The notes: a model not told the origin generated them from the sequence alone. Shown: positions 1 to 11,785, counted from the stretch's first letter. The stretch: 64,000 nucleotides of DNA from Falciphora oryzae (GCA_000733355.1 JNVV01000044.1:149577-213576), one strand, 5' to 3'. Numbers and translations: made by a program.

Positions 1-80
1 ATTCGGCACCCCCCTTTAGCATGGCCTTCGAACAATAAGCCCTTATATCCGTAAAACGCTTTCAAAATCCCCCGGGCTGG

Positions 81-2040
81 ATGACTAAAATCCAGCGGGA
101 ATTCATCAATACGCACGAAGCAATTTCGGCCCTATCCCGAAATGTGAGCCAGGAAATCCTCGCCAATCGGGAACAAATCCGCAAAATCAGGACCTATTAC
201 AACTACATCACCTACGCGTACAATACCGTCGTCTCTTTATATAAAAAAGGCCTGGTCGCTTTTGCCGAGCAACAAAAAGCATTCCGGTAACGGATTATTA
301 AAAAAAGCTAGGCATTTGCACAATAAATTTAGGCTACGATTGCCACTTTGGCTAAAAAGCAATAAACCCGTTCGGAGGCTTTAATTTAGCTCCGGAACGT
401 TATTTAGGCCCAACAAAACCATTTGCAAAACCTACAAACACAACTTTCCACCTTCGAAAAAGGAATTACTAACTAGGCCGTCGATAAAGATGCCCAGATC
501 CAGGATCTCCTAACCAAGGAGCATATTTCGCCCGAAGCCCTTACCGAAGCCGAGCGACGCATATTGGCCCAAACTCGCCAGCTTGTTAAAGACGCCGTAC
601 GGGAAAGCCGGCGGCTTACAGCACAAAGAAAGCGGCCTAAATCAGCTACTATACTCTCGGCCCTGCAACGATCGTCTCAACAACCTGGATCAAACCGAAG
701 CTCTCCCCAGGACGTACCCGTCACTACTAAAAAAAACAAAGCCGAAATTGATACCGATATACTTCCGCCTTCCGCTTTTAAACAAACAAACTCGATAGCG
801 CGGGAACGGATCGTCGGATCGAACGCCGGCTTGCTAGCCGCACAAATAAAACGGACCCTAAAAAATTCGCAAACCCGAACGAACCAAACCCGCACAAGCA
901 TTACCCCGGAACGGACACAAAAACAACCCGCTAGTAATCCGGACTTTTCGGACTCTTCGGAATCGGATAATAGCGATAATAACCTGCCACCGAAACCTCC
1001 TAACCAAAAGCCACGGCTATTCCGATCACCCTCTCCGCCAAGCGATAAGGCCTCGCAACCCCCTAAGGGAACTCCCCAAAGCACGGTTTTTATAATCAAC
1101 CCCGTGCAATTCAAAACCCCCAACGCTTTCGAAAAGGATCGCACCAAATTTAAAAACTAATGGTTCGTGGTACAGGCTTATATAAACGCCTGCCCCCAAA
1201 ATTTCACGGGTAACCCGTACCGCATCACTTAGGTTAGGTCCCTCCTAAAAGGAGCCGCTTTCCAATAGCACGTAGCCAAGGCACGTTTATTAAAATCCAT
1301 AAACGTTCAAGATTTTTGGAAAAAATACGCTTCGTTACTGGAAAAGCATTATAAAAACCCTAACGAGGAAAAAACTGATATAAAAAAGCTCCGGTCCTTA
1401 AAATATAACGGCGATATCGTTAGTTACTTAACGGAGCTAGGGCAATACAATATTACTACCCGATAAACCGGCACGACCTTCCGGGATTTCGTCCAATCCT
1501 CGCTACCCGAAAGTATCGCCGATTTGGTATATGCCAATAAAGGTCGAATCCTTACGGACGACGCCGAATTTTTCAAAGCCTTCTAAAAGGCAAAGATCAC
1601 TTACGAGCAAAAGCTCGCAAATAAAGCCTCCATTAAAGCTTTGATGCAAAAAACGGGCCAAAAGGAAAAAGGAAAAAACGAGCCCGCTTCGAATCAAAAG
1701 CGCTCGAACGCGGGCCGTCGCCGCGGCAAAAGCTCCAAAGACAAAAACCCAAATCCATCCTTAAGCTCCCGTTCCGGAAAAAGGGCTAACGATAAAAAGG
1801 CCGCCGATAAAAAAAACAACATTTGGACTACCACCAAATTGGCACTCGAAGGAATCGAACAACGCGATATAAACGCACGAAAGTTGGCCAAAGCCGACTG
1901 CTAGCGCTGCGGAAAAGAAGGGCACCATACGTTAAAATGCTACGCCAAAAAGGACACTAACGGCAAAAAACTCCCTCCTACACTAGCAAAAACGGCCGGT
2001 ACCAAATCCATTTTTAAACGCTTTGCAACGGACGAATAAA
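81..2040 (+). pseudogene. Retrotransposon gag remnant with zinc knuckle
   Basis: Gag-like reading broken by stops. It carries a Lys/Gln-rich N-terminal part (81-290), a Pro/Ser-rich segment (564-1160), a capsid-like helical region (about 1160-1640) and a basic linker (1641-1890). At 1899-1940 a CCHC zinc knuckle is recognisable with the classic spacing C-x2-C-x4-H-x4-C, one of the x positions now being a TAG stop. Gag would package element RNA into virus-like particles in the cytoplasm. No open frame longer than about 200 codons survives. Confidence 0.8.
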
Positions 2041-2229
2041 AAAAATAGCCACAAGCTAAAAAGGCTAAAATCGCTAGCCTCACCTTAAAAGCCCCGAACG
2101 AACCACGAATCTTTAAACTATTAAATTCGGAATCGGACGATAACTGTTAACAACTATCGATTATCGCCGCCAACCAGTCCCGAAAGCCTTTAACGGATAA
2201 GGAATTCGTAAAACCAATCCTCCGCATAT

Positions 2230-2760
2230 ATATACGGGCGAGGGGATCGAAGGAAATACCTGTCCGGGTTTTTTTAAACGGAGGCAGCGATACGAAGGTT
2301 ATATCGGACAAAATAGCTAAGCAACTCCCAAATCACCTAATTAACAAAGCTATTTCTCGCGTAATGACTTCCTTTTTAAGGAAAATCGAACCAAAAGCCG
2401 GAAAGCAACTAATTATCGACGTTACCTTCCGGCACAAAACGTACTATTTTACGGAAACGTTTAAAGTTAATCCTACGGATCCAGATTGCGATATTATCCT
2501 GCTTTTCGTATAGCAAAAGCAATACCTACCGCTAGGGTTATTAGATCGCGATTTTCGGGATATCCGGATAGATTTGGACAAATGCCGAAAGTGCAACAAG
2601 CCCCGGGCACGGAAGCTACAGGATATACGGCCGCCTAAAGGCTTACGCCTTCGGGAGAATATAAAAACAGTCGAGCTTGCGATTATTGCCGCTATTAAAT
2701 ACGGGCACGGTATTCCTTCCTTTAAAGAAGTGAACAAAGCAGATTCGGACGGCTTCGAAT
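2230..2760 (+). pseudogene. Retrotransposon protease-like remnant
   Basis: Downstream of the zinc knuckle lies a reading with a short loop resembling a retropepsin active site (about 2265-2320), followed by beta-rich sequence. It is placed as the protease mainly by its position between gag and reverse transcriptase. The catalytic triad is not clearly readable, so this is weaker than the flanking domains. Confidence 0.45.
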
Positions 2761-2869
2761 CGGTGCTATAAAAATTTAGGGAATTTTTCCCTATTATAAC
2801 GGAAGCGGCTATTACCCGTTTTCCCGATTATTAGCCCTGGGATTACGAAATTCATTTTAAAGAAGGAGC

Positions 2870-3520
2870 TTAATTAACCCATGGCCCTTTGTACCTAATA
2901 AGCTAAAGGGAATTGGATGTCCTAAAGCCGTGGTTGGAAAAGCAAATACGAATCGGTCGGGCCAGGCCATGCAAAACTGCCAATAGTTCGCCCTTTATGT
3001 TCGTAGAAAAGAAAAACCCTTTCGATCCTTTAAAGGTAGTGGTCGATTACAAGGACGTGAACGCTAAAACGATTTCGATTTGGTGCCTTATTCCGTTTAT
3101 TACGGAGCTTCAAAATCGATTTCGGAATGCTAAATGGAAAACGAAAATTAACTTTAAAACCGGGTTTAATTTAATTCGGATGAAGAAAGAGCACGAATGG
3201 CTTACGGCCTTCCGTTGCAAATACGGCGTTTTCGAGTTTACGGTTATGCTTATAGGCCTTATTAACGCCCCCGCCACTTTTTAAAGCATGATGAACCATA
3301 TTTTTATGGACTTTATCGATGCCGGGCTTTTTGTGTATTTGGATAACCTTTTAATATACGCAGAAATTAAAGAACAATACGATAGTTTGGTAAAAGAGGT
3401 GCTTCGCCGCTTTACTAAACATAACCTAGCTGTAGCCCCTCGCAAATGCGTTTAAGGGGTACACGAAGTCGAGTTCTTTGGTTATATAATAGGATTTGAA
3501 GGTATCGCAATATCCAAAGA
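2870..3520 (+). pseudogene. Retrotransposon reverse transcriptase remnant, altered active site
   Basis: The reading matches Ty3/gypsy reverse transcriptase: a VVDYKDVN-type block near 3050, the INFKTGFN block near 3150, the AFRCKYGVFEFTVMLIGL block near 3210-3260 and the polymerase box at 3336-3347. That box reads YLDN, so the second of the paired catalytic aspartates of the usual YxDD box is Asn. The change is G-to-A after T, which is a CpA-to-TpA change on the other strand. Stops interrupt the domain after position 3283. Confidence 0.85.
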
Positions 3521-3679
3521 TAAGGTTGATGCTATTATCTAATGGAAGGCCCCCAATTGCTTTAAGGACTCCTAATCGTTCGTCGGTTTTGCCAACTTTT
3601 ATAAGAGGTTTATTAAGGGGTTTTTAGAAATCGTTAGGCTTATAACGACGGCCAACGCTTTGCTAAAGAACTAATAGCG

Positions 3680-4150
3680 ATGGACCCCCGAAATGGAACA
3701 GGCTTTCGAAGCCTTTAAAGTCGCTTTCGTTTCGCTTCTAATACTCCGGCATTTCGATCCGTTTTTCCCGGCGCAAATCGAGGTAGACGCTTCGGATTTT
3801 GCCTTTGGAAGGGTGTTATCCTAAAAGGACCCCGAAACTAATAAATTGCACCCCGTTGCCTTTTATTTACGTAAAATGTCGCCCGCCGAAATCAACTATA
3901 AAATTTACGATAAGGAACTTTTGGCGGTCGTCGACTGTTTCGCTAGGTGGAGGCATTACCTTAAAGGGGCAAAGCACCGGATAAAGGTTTATACGGATTA
4001 CCGGAACCTCGAATATTTCTTAACGGCTAAAGTTTTTAATCGAAAGCAAGCTAGATGGGCATAATAGCTGGCTGGTTATTGGTTTATGATTAACTACCGG
4101 CCAGGAAAGCAAAATGAAAAGGCCGATGTGCTATCGAAATTACTTTAGCA
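3680..4150 (+). pseudogene. Retrotransposon RNase H remnant
   Basis: The reading shows the gypsy-type RNase H layout: VDASDFAFG near 3785, then the [17 protein letters not shown] block (about 3850-3900) followed by YDKELLAVV, then [10 protein letters not shown] near 4000. The final motif resembles the NxxADxLS consensus near 4110-4135. Several in-frame stops interrupt it. Confidence 0.8.
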
Positions 4151-4469
4151 CAAGTTTGAGAAAGGGGGGAGTGAGGATTAGCCGATTACGACGATTTTGT
4201 AAGAAAAACATTTCTTAGCAAGAATTTCGGCTTTGGAAGGATAAGGAGATAACTTTATGGAAAAAGCTTTGCCGTAAGGAGCACTTTTTTTTTTTTATCC
4301 CTAAGCCGGCTTTGTAATATTCCAGTTTTAAAATGGGCTACGGAATTTACTAATAAAGTTAAGCAAGTTGGTATATCGGATCCCGAATATTAGGGCCGCT
4401 TTTAAAAGCCTAAAAAGGGTGAAGAAGTTGAGGATGGCCTTTTTTATTATAAGGAAAGATTGTGGGTGC

Positions 4470-5270
4470 TAACGGAAGCCCTGCAAAAAGAAGTCCTCGA
4501 GTCCGAATATGATACAAAAGTCGCTGGACATATGGGTATGGATAAAACCTTCGAGTTAATTACTCGGCATTTTTAGTGGCCCAATATCGAGGTAAAAGTC
4601 CGGGAATACGTAAGGGGATGCTTGGAGTGCTAACGCAATAAGGCCCTAAGGCATGCCCTTTTTGGACCCCTATAACCTATGGAGCTGCATTACTAGCCTT
4701 AGAAGACGGTGGCTATAAACTTTATTACGGACCTCCTTTTAAGCGATAGGTGCGATTCAATCTGGGTAATGGTAAACCTTTTTATTAAGATGGCGCATTT
4801 CGTCCCTTTTAAAGTCGAGGGTAAGAAGTCGGATGACTTTATCCGCATTTTCGCCAAAGAATATTGGCGATTGCACGGTGTGCCTTTGGATATTATTTCT
4901 AATAGAGATTTTAGATTTACGAGCTATTTGTGGAAAGATTTCCTCCGTTTGGTAGGCATTAAGCTAAGAATGAGCATTGCCTTTTATCTTTAAACAGATG
5001 GATAAACCGAAAGGTTTAACTAAAGCTTGGAAGCTTATTTTAGGTTTTTCGTAAATTACGAAATGATTAATTGGGTCGAGCTATTACCTACGGCGGAATT
5101 TGCTTATAATAATATATTTTCGGCAAGTATTTCCATTACTCCCTTTTTCGCCAACTACGGGTATTACCTAGCTTCCAATAATCCCCCTCTCTTAGGACGA
5201 GTACGCAATTTAGCAAGCCAATTTTACCAGTATTGGATGACCTAAGTGTACGAAGAAGCCAAATAACACC
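4470..5270 (+). pseudogene. Retrotransposon integrase remnant
   Basis: An HHCC zinc-binding N-terminal region (HMGMDKTFELITRHF, then CLEC) at about 4530-4640 is followed by an rve-type catalytic core. In the core the residue expected to be the second catalytic aspartate is Asn (codon 4901-4903, within a block reading ISNRDFRF), another TpG-to-TpA change. The first core aspartate, expected just before NFITDL (about 4713), is also not present. Loss at both places means the integrase could not act even without the stops. Confidence 0.8.
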
Positions 5271-5583
5271 TAGAGAAAGCCCGGGAACGAATAAAGCATT
5301 GGGCCGACAAAAGGAGAAGCCTTTCGCCGGTTTTTACCGAAGGATAGTTCGTTATATTAAACGCCCGGCATATAAAAACCCGTCGCCCCGTTAAGAAACT
5401 TGATGCTAAAATGTTTGGGCCCTTTCGGATTTTTAAGGTTATTTCTCTTACGGCGGTACGATTGGCTTTGCCTAAAACTTGGAAAATTTATAACGCTTTC
5501 CACGTGTCTTTTATCGAACTTTACCGCTTTGGCATTCAAGCAAGACCTAACTTTGACTAAGTACTGCGGGAGGCCCTTTCGGT

Positions 5584-5791
5584 TATAGGAGATTTCGTTG
5601 TAGAAAAGGTTATGGATTTTATGGATATAGGCGGGAAGGTTCGTTACTTTGTCCGATGGGAAGATTACCTACGAAAAAAGGATTGGACGTGGGAACTTTG
5701 GGAGCATTTCGATACCGACGGATTTAAGCAATACGTTGTTGCCTTTTATCGGCTCAACCCCGATAAGCTTAGGGACCCCCGCGTGCTATAA
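5584..5791 (+). pseudogene. Chromodomain at the C-terminus of integrase
   Basis: The last part of pol reads VVEKVMDF..KVRYFVRWEDYL, then DWTWELWEHF, the signature of a chromodomain with its aromatic cage and the W-x-x-Y/W layout. In chromoviruses this domain reads histone marks (often H3K9 methylation) and steers integration to heterochromatin. The segment is open through to the TAA at 5789-5791. Confidence 0.8.
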
Positions 5792-5961
5792 GATATAGGC
5801 ACGGCCGCATCCTTTAAGCGGGCTTTAAAAGGTTTCGAGACGCGCCCTAGGAAGAGGAGGATAGTGTCATACGGAAGAACTTGTGGATTCACCTAATCGG
5901 CCCTACAGAAGGTCCGGGAACCGGTATAGGTGCCCAACGGCCCCGAGGCCTAAAGGCCGAA

Positions 5962-6500
5962 GGCCGGAGGGGCAGTGTGAATCATGTACTTAATATTTTG
6001 CACGGATCACAGGGTGGTTTATATAAACCCTGCCATCTCCTATGTCCTTTATGAAAGATTCCTTCTTCCTTAAGCATCTTTTGAGCCCATAGAAAGATTA
6101 TTTGCAATCTAGAGATTCTTTCTCCAAGCCGTCTTTGACCCCTTGTTACACGTAAATGCAGCCCCTGTAGGCCACGTGGAGGCCCTCAACAGGGCTCGTG
6201 CAGGCCGTCTGTATACAGAAGATTAAAGGGATCCGGATCAAGTGTAGGAAGTAGAGGAGACTGCAACTGAACTCGCCGATTCTACCTGCAATTTTTGCCC
6301 GTTGCTTGCACCAAATACACCGTTGAACTCGTCTTCTTTTCCCTCTGTCTAATAGCTACCTCCCTAAGCACCCTCCGTGTCTTGCGCCGGCACCGGATGC
6401 GGAGGGACAATCGACAAGGCATTGCAACGGAAGTAGGGTTGCTAGGTAAAAAGGAAGGTTATTAGGTAGTGTAAGTAGGGTGAATTGGTCTCTTTAATAC
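5962..6500 (+). repeat. Probable 3' LTR with polypurine tract and TATA box
   Basis: A purine-rich stretch (5962-5975) is directly followed by TGTGAATC at 5976, the arrangement of a polypurine tract and LTR start. A TATATAAA box lies at 6020-6027, suitable for U3. The right border (a CA end with target duplication) could not be placed because the other LTR is outside the window, so the end given is approximate. Confidence 0.5.
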
Positions 6501-6745
6501 TTTATTTGTATTTTGGTTTCGACTACCACAGGCTGCCCCCTATATACTTCTGGATTCCCTAGCTTCGGGGCTTTCGAACGAGCCTATTCCCACCTTTAGG
6601 GGCCCTTTGGATCCGCCAGGGAGTGAGGCTATTCAGGCCTGCTTTCACCCTTAATTAAGACTTTGCACGGACCGTGATTATTTTTGGGAATAGCATCTAT
6701 TTCGAACGTTATTTTGAACGTCCGTACAGTCCTTCTCCACGCCCC

Positions 6746-6834
6746 CAAAAACTGTCCATACGTCGAATATAAGCTAAAAAAAAAATCGGCCAGGGGATCA
6801 AAAAACTAAAAACAATTTACTGTCAAACACGCCC
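6746..6834 (+). repeat. One terminus of a DNA element related to the 56-57 kb TIR element
   Basis: About 90 bp align with the right end of the element at 56011-57011. They share an ACGTCGA..AAGCT block, then GGGG-TCAAAAAAC-AAAAAC, then a terminus ending in GCCC at 6831-6834. The matching left end was not found with confidence; a weak candidate lies near 6480-6530. The next three bases (TTA) could be half of a target duplication but there is no partner to confirm it. Confidence 0.45.
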
Positions 6835-6910
6835 TTAAGCATCTCTTGTAGTCACGTATCCCATCGATCATCAAAATCTTGTAAAGGTAAAACACACACT
6901 GTAGTCTAGT

Positions 6911-9557
6911 CTAGTCGGTTGCGTCCACGCGGAAAAGGGCCAAGGACAGGGCATCCGTCAGCATAGTGCCCTTGGGCCTCCGATGAACGCTAAGCAGCCT
7001 CCCAAGTGGCATGTCGCCCGAGGGGGCCGGGCCTGGCGACGGGGATCTTATGCTGCTGGCCTGGCTCTCGGACCCTGGAACTGCTAGGCTGAAGTCGGAA
7101 AGGCTGCTGACGCTGGAAGCAGACCTAGAGCGCCATCGAGAGGCGGCGAGGCGCGGTACATCGAGGTCCTGTTGCCCCTAGCCCGGTGCTCGGACGCTGC
7201 CCCCGGCTTTGGTCGCATTGCTCCTCCGCAGCGTGCCTGCCCGATCAGGAGCAGGCACCGTCGCGGATCCAGACAGCCCTAGTCCCTCAACCTGTGTCGG
7301 GGAACGTAGGGGCTGGTCTGCTAGCGACAGGGCGGGCATGTTCCTGCCGGGCGATGGTGGCGGCAGCATAGACTTGCCACGCTGCTATCGGGGCGCCTCG
7401 AACCGCGCCGCCCTGGCCTCGCCGTCGCCAGCGCCACCACCAGCCCTTTCCCTCTTGCGCTCGTCGCGCAGCATGTTCCACAGCGACGCGACCCAGCGCT
7501 GCTTCTCCTCGGGTCGCATCGAGCGGATAGGCAGAACCTCTGCGCCGCCCATCTCGCGCGTGGGCCAGGGGAAGCTGACTGCCATCTCGCGCAGCGTCAG
7601 CGGGTTAAGCTGGCGCAACACTATGCGCAGCTGCGGCTCGACATTTGCAACGGGCGCGAACGGCCAATCGGGCCGCGTCTCGAGGCGCGCCGCGATCTGG
7701 GCCATGGCGCCCACCAGCCACTCGACGGCGACCTCGTCGGGCACGGACTCGGCCTTGGACAGCAGCCAGCCCAGCATCTCGGGCGAGCCCGACTGGTTGA
7801 GGATGGGGATGCTGCGCTTGTCGTGCTCGCGGTCCTGCAGCTTCATGATGAAGCCGTTGTACTCGTCCATAGCGCTGAGCGGGAGGCCTATGAACCGCCC
7901 GTCGTTGAGCGACGCCACGATCTCGTCGCCCAGCGCGATGCCCGACTTGATGCCGCTGTTCAGGCCGCGCCCCGGCCAGAAGTGCACCGTCATGGCCGCG
8001 TCGCCCGCCACGGCCACGAGCGCGTGCGGCCGGTTGATGGACGACGTCTCGTCTAGTGGCAGGTACTGCACGCCCTCCTTGACCGCCTGCACCACGATGG
8101 GGATGCGCACCACGTTGATCACCTCGTCCTCCTTGAACCCGAACAGCTTCAGCCCGTCCTCGATCGACTTCCACAGCGGGCTCTCCCGGTCCTCGGCCGG
8201 CGCAAACACCTGGCCTTCGCTGAAGCCGTCCGGGATGGAGCCGTCCTTGCGACGCAGGCAGCCCGGGTGGCCAAAGGTGACGGGCTCGCCGTCCAGCCCG
8301 ACCATGCGGTGCCACTCCTCCCCGGTCAGCTGCATGTTGAGGTAGCCCCTGCCGTCAAAGTCGCTCGCGTTGAGCAGGTAGCGCGAGCGTCAGGAACACG
8401 TTGAGCGGCTGCGACCAGGGCAGACCGGCGGGGCGGCTGAACGCCAGGCCCAGCGCGTAGCTGCGCCCCCTCTCGTGCTCGACGCCGTGGAAGTACGACT
8501 TGCGGACCCAAGAGGCGGCGCCGTCGGCACCCAGCAGGACGTGGAAGTCGCCGAGCCGGCCCGAGGCGAGCGACTCGCGGGTGGCGGCCTCGGCGTGCAG
8601 GTGGATGAGCCCCCTGAACTCGGCCGACTGGCAGCGCCGCAGGAAGCGGTCCTCGACCTTGCGGATCTGGATGTTGGCCGAGCCGGGCCAGACGCGCTCG
8701 GGCCGGCCCTCGAACAGGGCCTGCAGCGAGCCCGGGCTGAGCAGGCGCGTGACCGACTCCTGCAGTGTCACGACCTGGTCGCGCCGCCTGGCCGTGGGCG
8801 GGTAGTCGAACCAGGGGGAGACGCCGTCGGGCGCCGTGGTCTGCACCCAGCGGCGCTCCCAGAGGTGGACCTCGATGCGGCCGGCACCTTTTTCCGCGAG
8901 TGAGATGGCCGAGGCGAGCGCGGTTGGGCCGCCGCCGACAATGGCGACCCTGAGACGGGCGGCCGGGTAACGGTAGCGCGCGCCGTCGACGGGCGCCGGG
9001 TCGAGGGAGCGGGCCAGGACGGGGTCGAAGAAGAAGTCGAGCAGGGCGGCGGCCTGGGCACGGTCGGCGAGAACGGGGACGGGGACCTGCCCATGAACTT
9101 GCCCAGCAACGGCCTCGGGCACGTGGCCCTTGATGAGCATGAAGCGAACGGCCTGCATCAGCGGCGTCGCGGCGAAGCTGTCGTGACGGGTGCCGAAGAA
9201 GTGGGCCTGGACGGCGGCGGCGAGGTCCGGGATGCAGCGGCAGGCCTGGTCGGCGGCGATGGCGCGCAGGTCGGTGGCGAGGGCGCGGTTACCGGCGCTC
9301 ATGGTGGCGAAGCGCACCAGGAAGATGCGCGCGCGCTCCAGGTCCGTCCGGCTGTCCAGGCTGCCCGTGCCCCAGGCCTCCTCAAAGACCTTGGGGAACA
9401 CGATCTCGTGCGCTCCAGCAGGACCAGCCGAGTCGCCCCCGCTGCTGGCAGACTCGGGTGTGCTCGACGGCACGGCCGGGGGACTCGACCGCCTTCCCTT
9501 GCCGCCGGGAGAGACGGACCGGCCGGGCTGGGTGCGGATGGCGAGGCGACTCCTCAT
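6911..9557 (-). pseudogene. FAD-dependent monooxygenase-like gene, broken
   Basis: The reading starts at ATG 9557. A Rossmann FAD motif VAIVGGGPTAL lies at about residues 204-214. A second FAD-contact block, VAVAGDAAMTVHFWPGRG, lies in the downstream frame near 8000, as in aromatic-ring hydroxylase-type flavoproteins. Three lesions break it: a shift of +1 (or -2) near 8377 between the two long frames, an in-frame TAG at 7385-7387, and another TAG near 7178. Beyond the first TAG the same frame continues as a plausible Ser/Pro-rich tail to a final TAG at 6911-6913. Both internal TAGs could come from CAG by C-to-T. High GC and intact motifs imply recent loss; a sequence error could explain the shift but not all three. 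Substrate unknown. Confidence 0.65.
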
Positions 9558-9763
9558 TGCGTTTTAGGTATAAGTGGAAACGAGGATAGGCGGGTTATAG
9601 AAAAGGAAGCGAGGGAGGGGCGAGGGAGGAGCCGAAGAGCAGGCGGGTATTAGAACGTAGGATTTAATTAATTGCGTGCTATTTCGGGGCGTAGAGACGG
9701 AAGACAGGAGAAGGGAAGTGCCTGGGAAGGGAGGAAAACACCGCTAGCACGCTAAAAAAAAAA

Positions 9764-9798
<35 letters not shown>

Positions 9799-10029
9799 GC
9801 ATGAGGAAGAGGAAACAAAACGGGAAGCAAAGACGAACCCAGCAGGAGAGCAAGCAGGGAGCCGTAGAAATACCCCCGCGGCAGACGCCAATGTGGAAAC
9901 AAAGGATTCGACGGGGGATAAATGCGCACAGCAAAAAAAGCATCCTGGATGCCAGCAATGCCATGCCCAGGAACATGGGCAATTGGCCCGTCGTGCAAGC
10001 GACTGAATCGATATGTCAGTACCGGCTGC
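9558..10029. other. Gene-free stretch with A-rich homopolymer
   Basis: Upstream of the broken FAD gene there is no convincing coding region. A 41-nt tract of A interrupted by one T occupies 9754-9794; the open frames through it are low-complexity poly-Phe or poly-Lys artefacts. Confidence 0.6.
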
Positions 10030-10148
10030 TAAGTCGGAGTACCCCCTGTTGGCCACCCCCCCTGTTGGCCACCCCCCCTGTTGGCCACCTCGCACGGGCC
10101 CGATCACCACCAAACCTAATGCATTCAACTGCAAATTTCTACCTCTAT

Positions 10149-11785
10149 TTAACTAACCTCAATACAAGAGTATACTGATTCCTGATCAGAATTTCCCGCT
10201 CTTTCTGATGCTGTATCGCTTGCCTCCTCAACGTGCCCCCTTGCCTTTGAAATGCGCCGGATATTTACAAAGGTCTCGTTGGGATCCGGGGCCACCTTCC
10301 TTTTTTTGCGAGGCCGCTGTGCCTCCAATTCGGCCTCCAGACGCCTAATTTTTTGCAAGGCCTTAGCCAATTCGAATTCGCGCGCCTCGTAGCCTTTTTG
10401 GAGTTTCCGGAAGAAAAGTCGGGCCGTGGGGCTTGCCGGAAGCCGGCCCCTAAAGGCGCCGATTTGGGAGGCCAACTCTCGGCTTTGTTTGGGAGTTTCC
10501 CAAAGCACCTGGGACTGCAGTAAAGGGACCATTGAACGCTGTTTGGCCCTGTTATCCTTTGCAGATTGTTGAATTTTGGCTCGTTGGCTGTTTTGGTTAA
10601 AGTTTTCGAGTAAAAATCGGCTCGATAAGGATTTGCGTATACTCCGTGGCCAAAGGCCGGATGCCCGCCACCCCGACTTGATTATATAAGGGGTAAGGGC
10701 TTGCAATCTTGCAGAGGCATAGGCTTGTAAAAATTGACGTTTTCCTACTACAGTTGAGCAGGTAAATAGAGCTTGGGACCTTATTTTTTTGCGGTAGGCG
10801 TGCTTGAGAGGGCTGAAGACGGATAGGTCGAGGGGCTGCAGTACGTGCGAGGTATGAGGGGGTAAATAAAGTAAAAAAACGTTATTTTGCAGGCAAATAA
10901 ACATAAACTCTTTGGTTATATGCGATCCGTGGCCATCCAATATTAAAAGCCGGGGTTTAGGGGTAGGGGGCCGGGTGCGAAGGAGAAAGACTTTTTGCAG
11001 CCATTCGACGGCCGTGCGATCCGTAGTCCACCCGCTATCCGTTGCAGTGAATTCCCAGCCTTCGAATTGGCCTAAATCCTCTAGAAACCACTGCTTTTGC
11101 ACGCTTTTCCCTTTAAAAATAATAAGGGGAGGAAGCGAGACCCCAGTGGCCGAAATGCACTCGATAAACGAGGTCCAAGTGCGAGATCCAGGCTCTTTTT
11201 TTTGCAAAAGCCGGGCCCTCGCGAGGCCTAAAACGAGCCCGTTACCCGTTTTACCCTCCTGCAGGCCGCCCTCGTCTGCGTTGTACGTATTTTCCGGCTT
11301 GATCCCGGCCACTTCCGGTACCTGGAGTCGCTCCCACCACGCCTTTATTACCTCCGTAGTAGCNNNNNNNNNNNNNNNNNNNNNNNNNNNNNNNNNNNNN
11401 NNNNNNNNNNNNNNNNNNNNNNNNNNNCGGTACGGACCTCTGGATATCGGCCTAAAAAGCCACGAATCCAGTGCTTCCCGAGGGGCTGGGAGGCGCCCCC
11501 TTGCCGGAGGATCTCTTGTGCAAAAAACCGGACTTCTGCATGCGTTGGCGGGAGCCTTAAAAAAGCCTGTAATAAAATCCAGTCGGCTAGGCGCTTCTCC
11601 TGCTCCGGGGCTATCCGCTAATAGGGCTCTTGTAACTGTCGGATAGGTAGGGTGCCCTCAAGACGGTGCCGTAAGGTAGACCTCGGTATACCCCAAAGTC
11701 GGGCGGCCCTCGCGATTGGGACCTTCGCTTGCACGGCGGCGACGGCCTGTTCGACTTCTTCTTCTGTATACTGTTTCTCGGGCAT
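10149..11785 (-). pseudogene. Pogo-family DDE transposase (one nonsense codon, assembly gap)
   Basis: The N-terminus (ATG at 11785) is a psq-type helix-turn-helix: TEEEVEQAV...IPRSTLRHRL. A TAG at 11618-11620 interrupts the frame, which then continues openly as RIAPEQEKRLADW... with the CENP-B-like second DNA-binding region up to the Ns at 11364-11427. After the gap comes the DDE_1 catalytic core. The three acidic positions are visible: YNADEGG, LLILDGHGS and QPLDLSVFSPL, a D-D-D type as in pogo. The C-terminal part is basic with Lys/Arg runs. A CAG-to-TAG change explains the single stop; frame continuity across the gap cannot be tested. The enzyme would cut and paste the element in the nucleus. 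Confidence 0.85.
11364..11427. other. Assembly gap (64 Ns)
   Basis: A run of N inside the transposase gene; any coding across it is undetermined. Confidence 1.

Larger units (their letters stand above)
81..5791 (+). mobile_element. Decayed Ty3/gypsy chromovirus (LTR retrotransposon) internal region
   Basis: One plus-strand reading, interrupted by many TAG/TAA codons, runs through gag, protease, reverse transcriptase, RNase H, integrase and a C-terminal chromodomain, the domain order of fungal chromoviruses (MAGGY/Pyret type). The stops fall where Gln or Trp would be expected. Together with TpA enrichment this points to C-to-T change at CpA on either strand, as made by repeat-induced point mutation. 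The polymerase and integrase catalytic sites are themselves altered, so the copy is dead. The reading ends at the TAA at 5789-5791. The left LTR is not in the window; the element probably starts just outside it. The stretch is clearly more AT-rich than the genes to its right. Confidence 0.9.

Noticed and set aside
6480..6834. A complete short TIR element with its left end near 6480-6530
   Set aside because: The left-end resemblance (TTAATACT..TTTTGGTTT) is too weak and no target duplication matches; only the right terminus is listed.
7209..8345. 378-codon plus-strand open frame
   Set aside because: It is antisense to the FAD monooxygenase-like reading, whose FAD motifs and composition identify the true strand.
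9679..10134. 151-codon minus-strand frame with a poly-Phe stretch
   Set aside because: The Phe run is the translation of the A/T homopolymer, and the frame runs into the transposon's terminal repeat.
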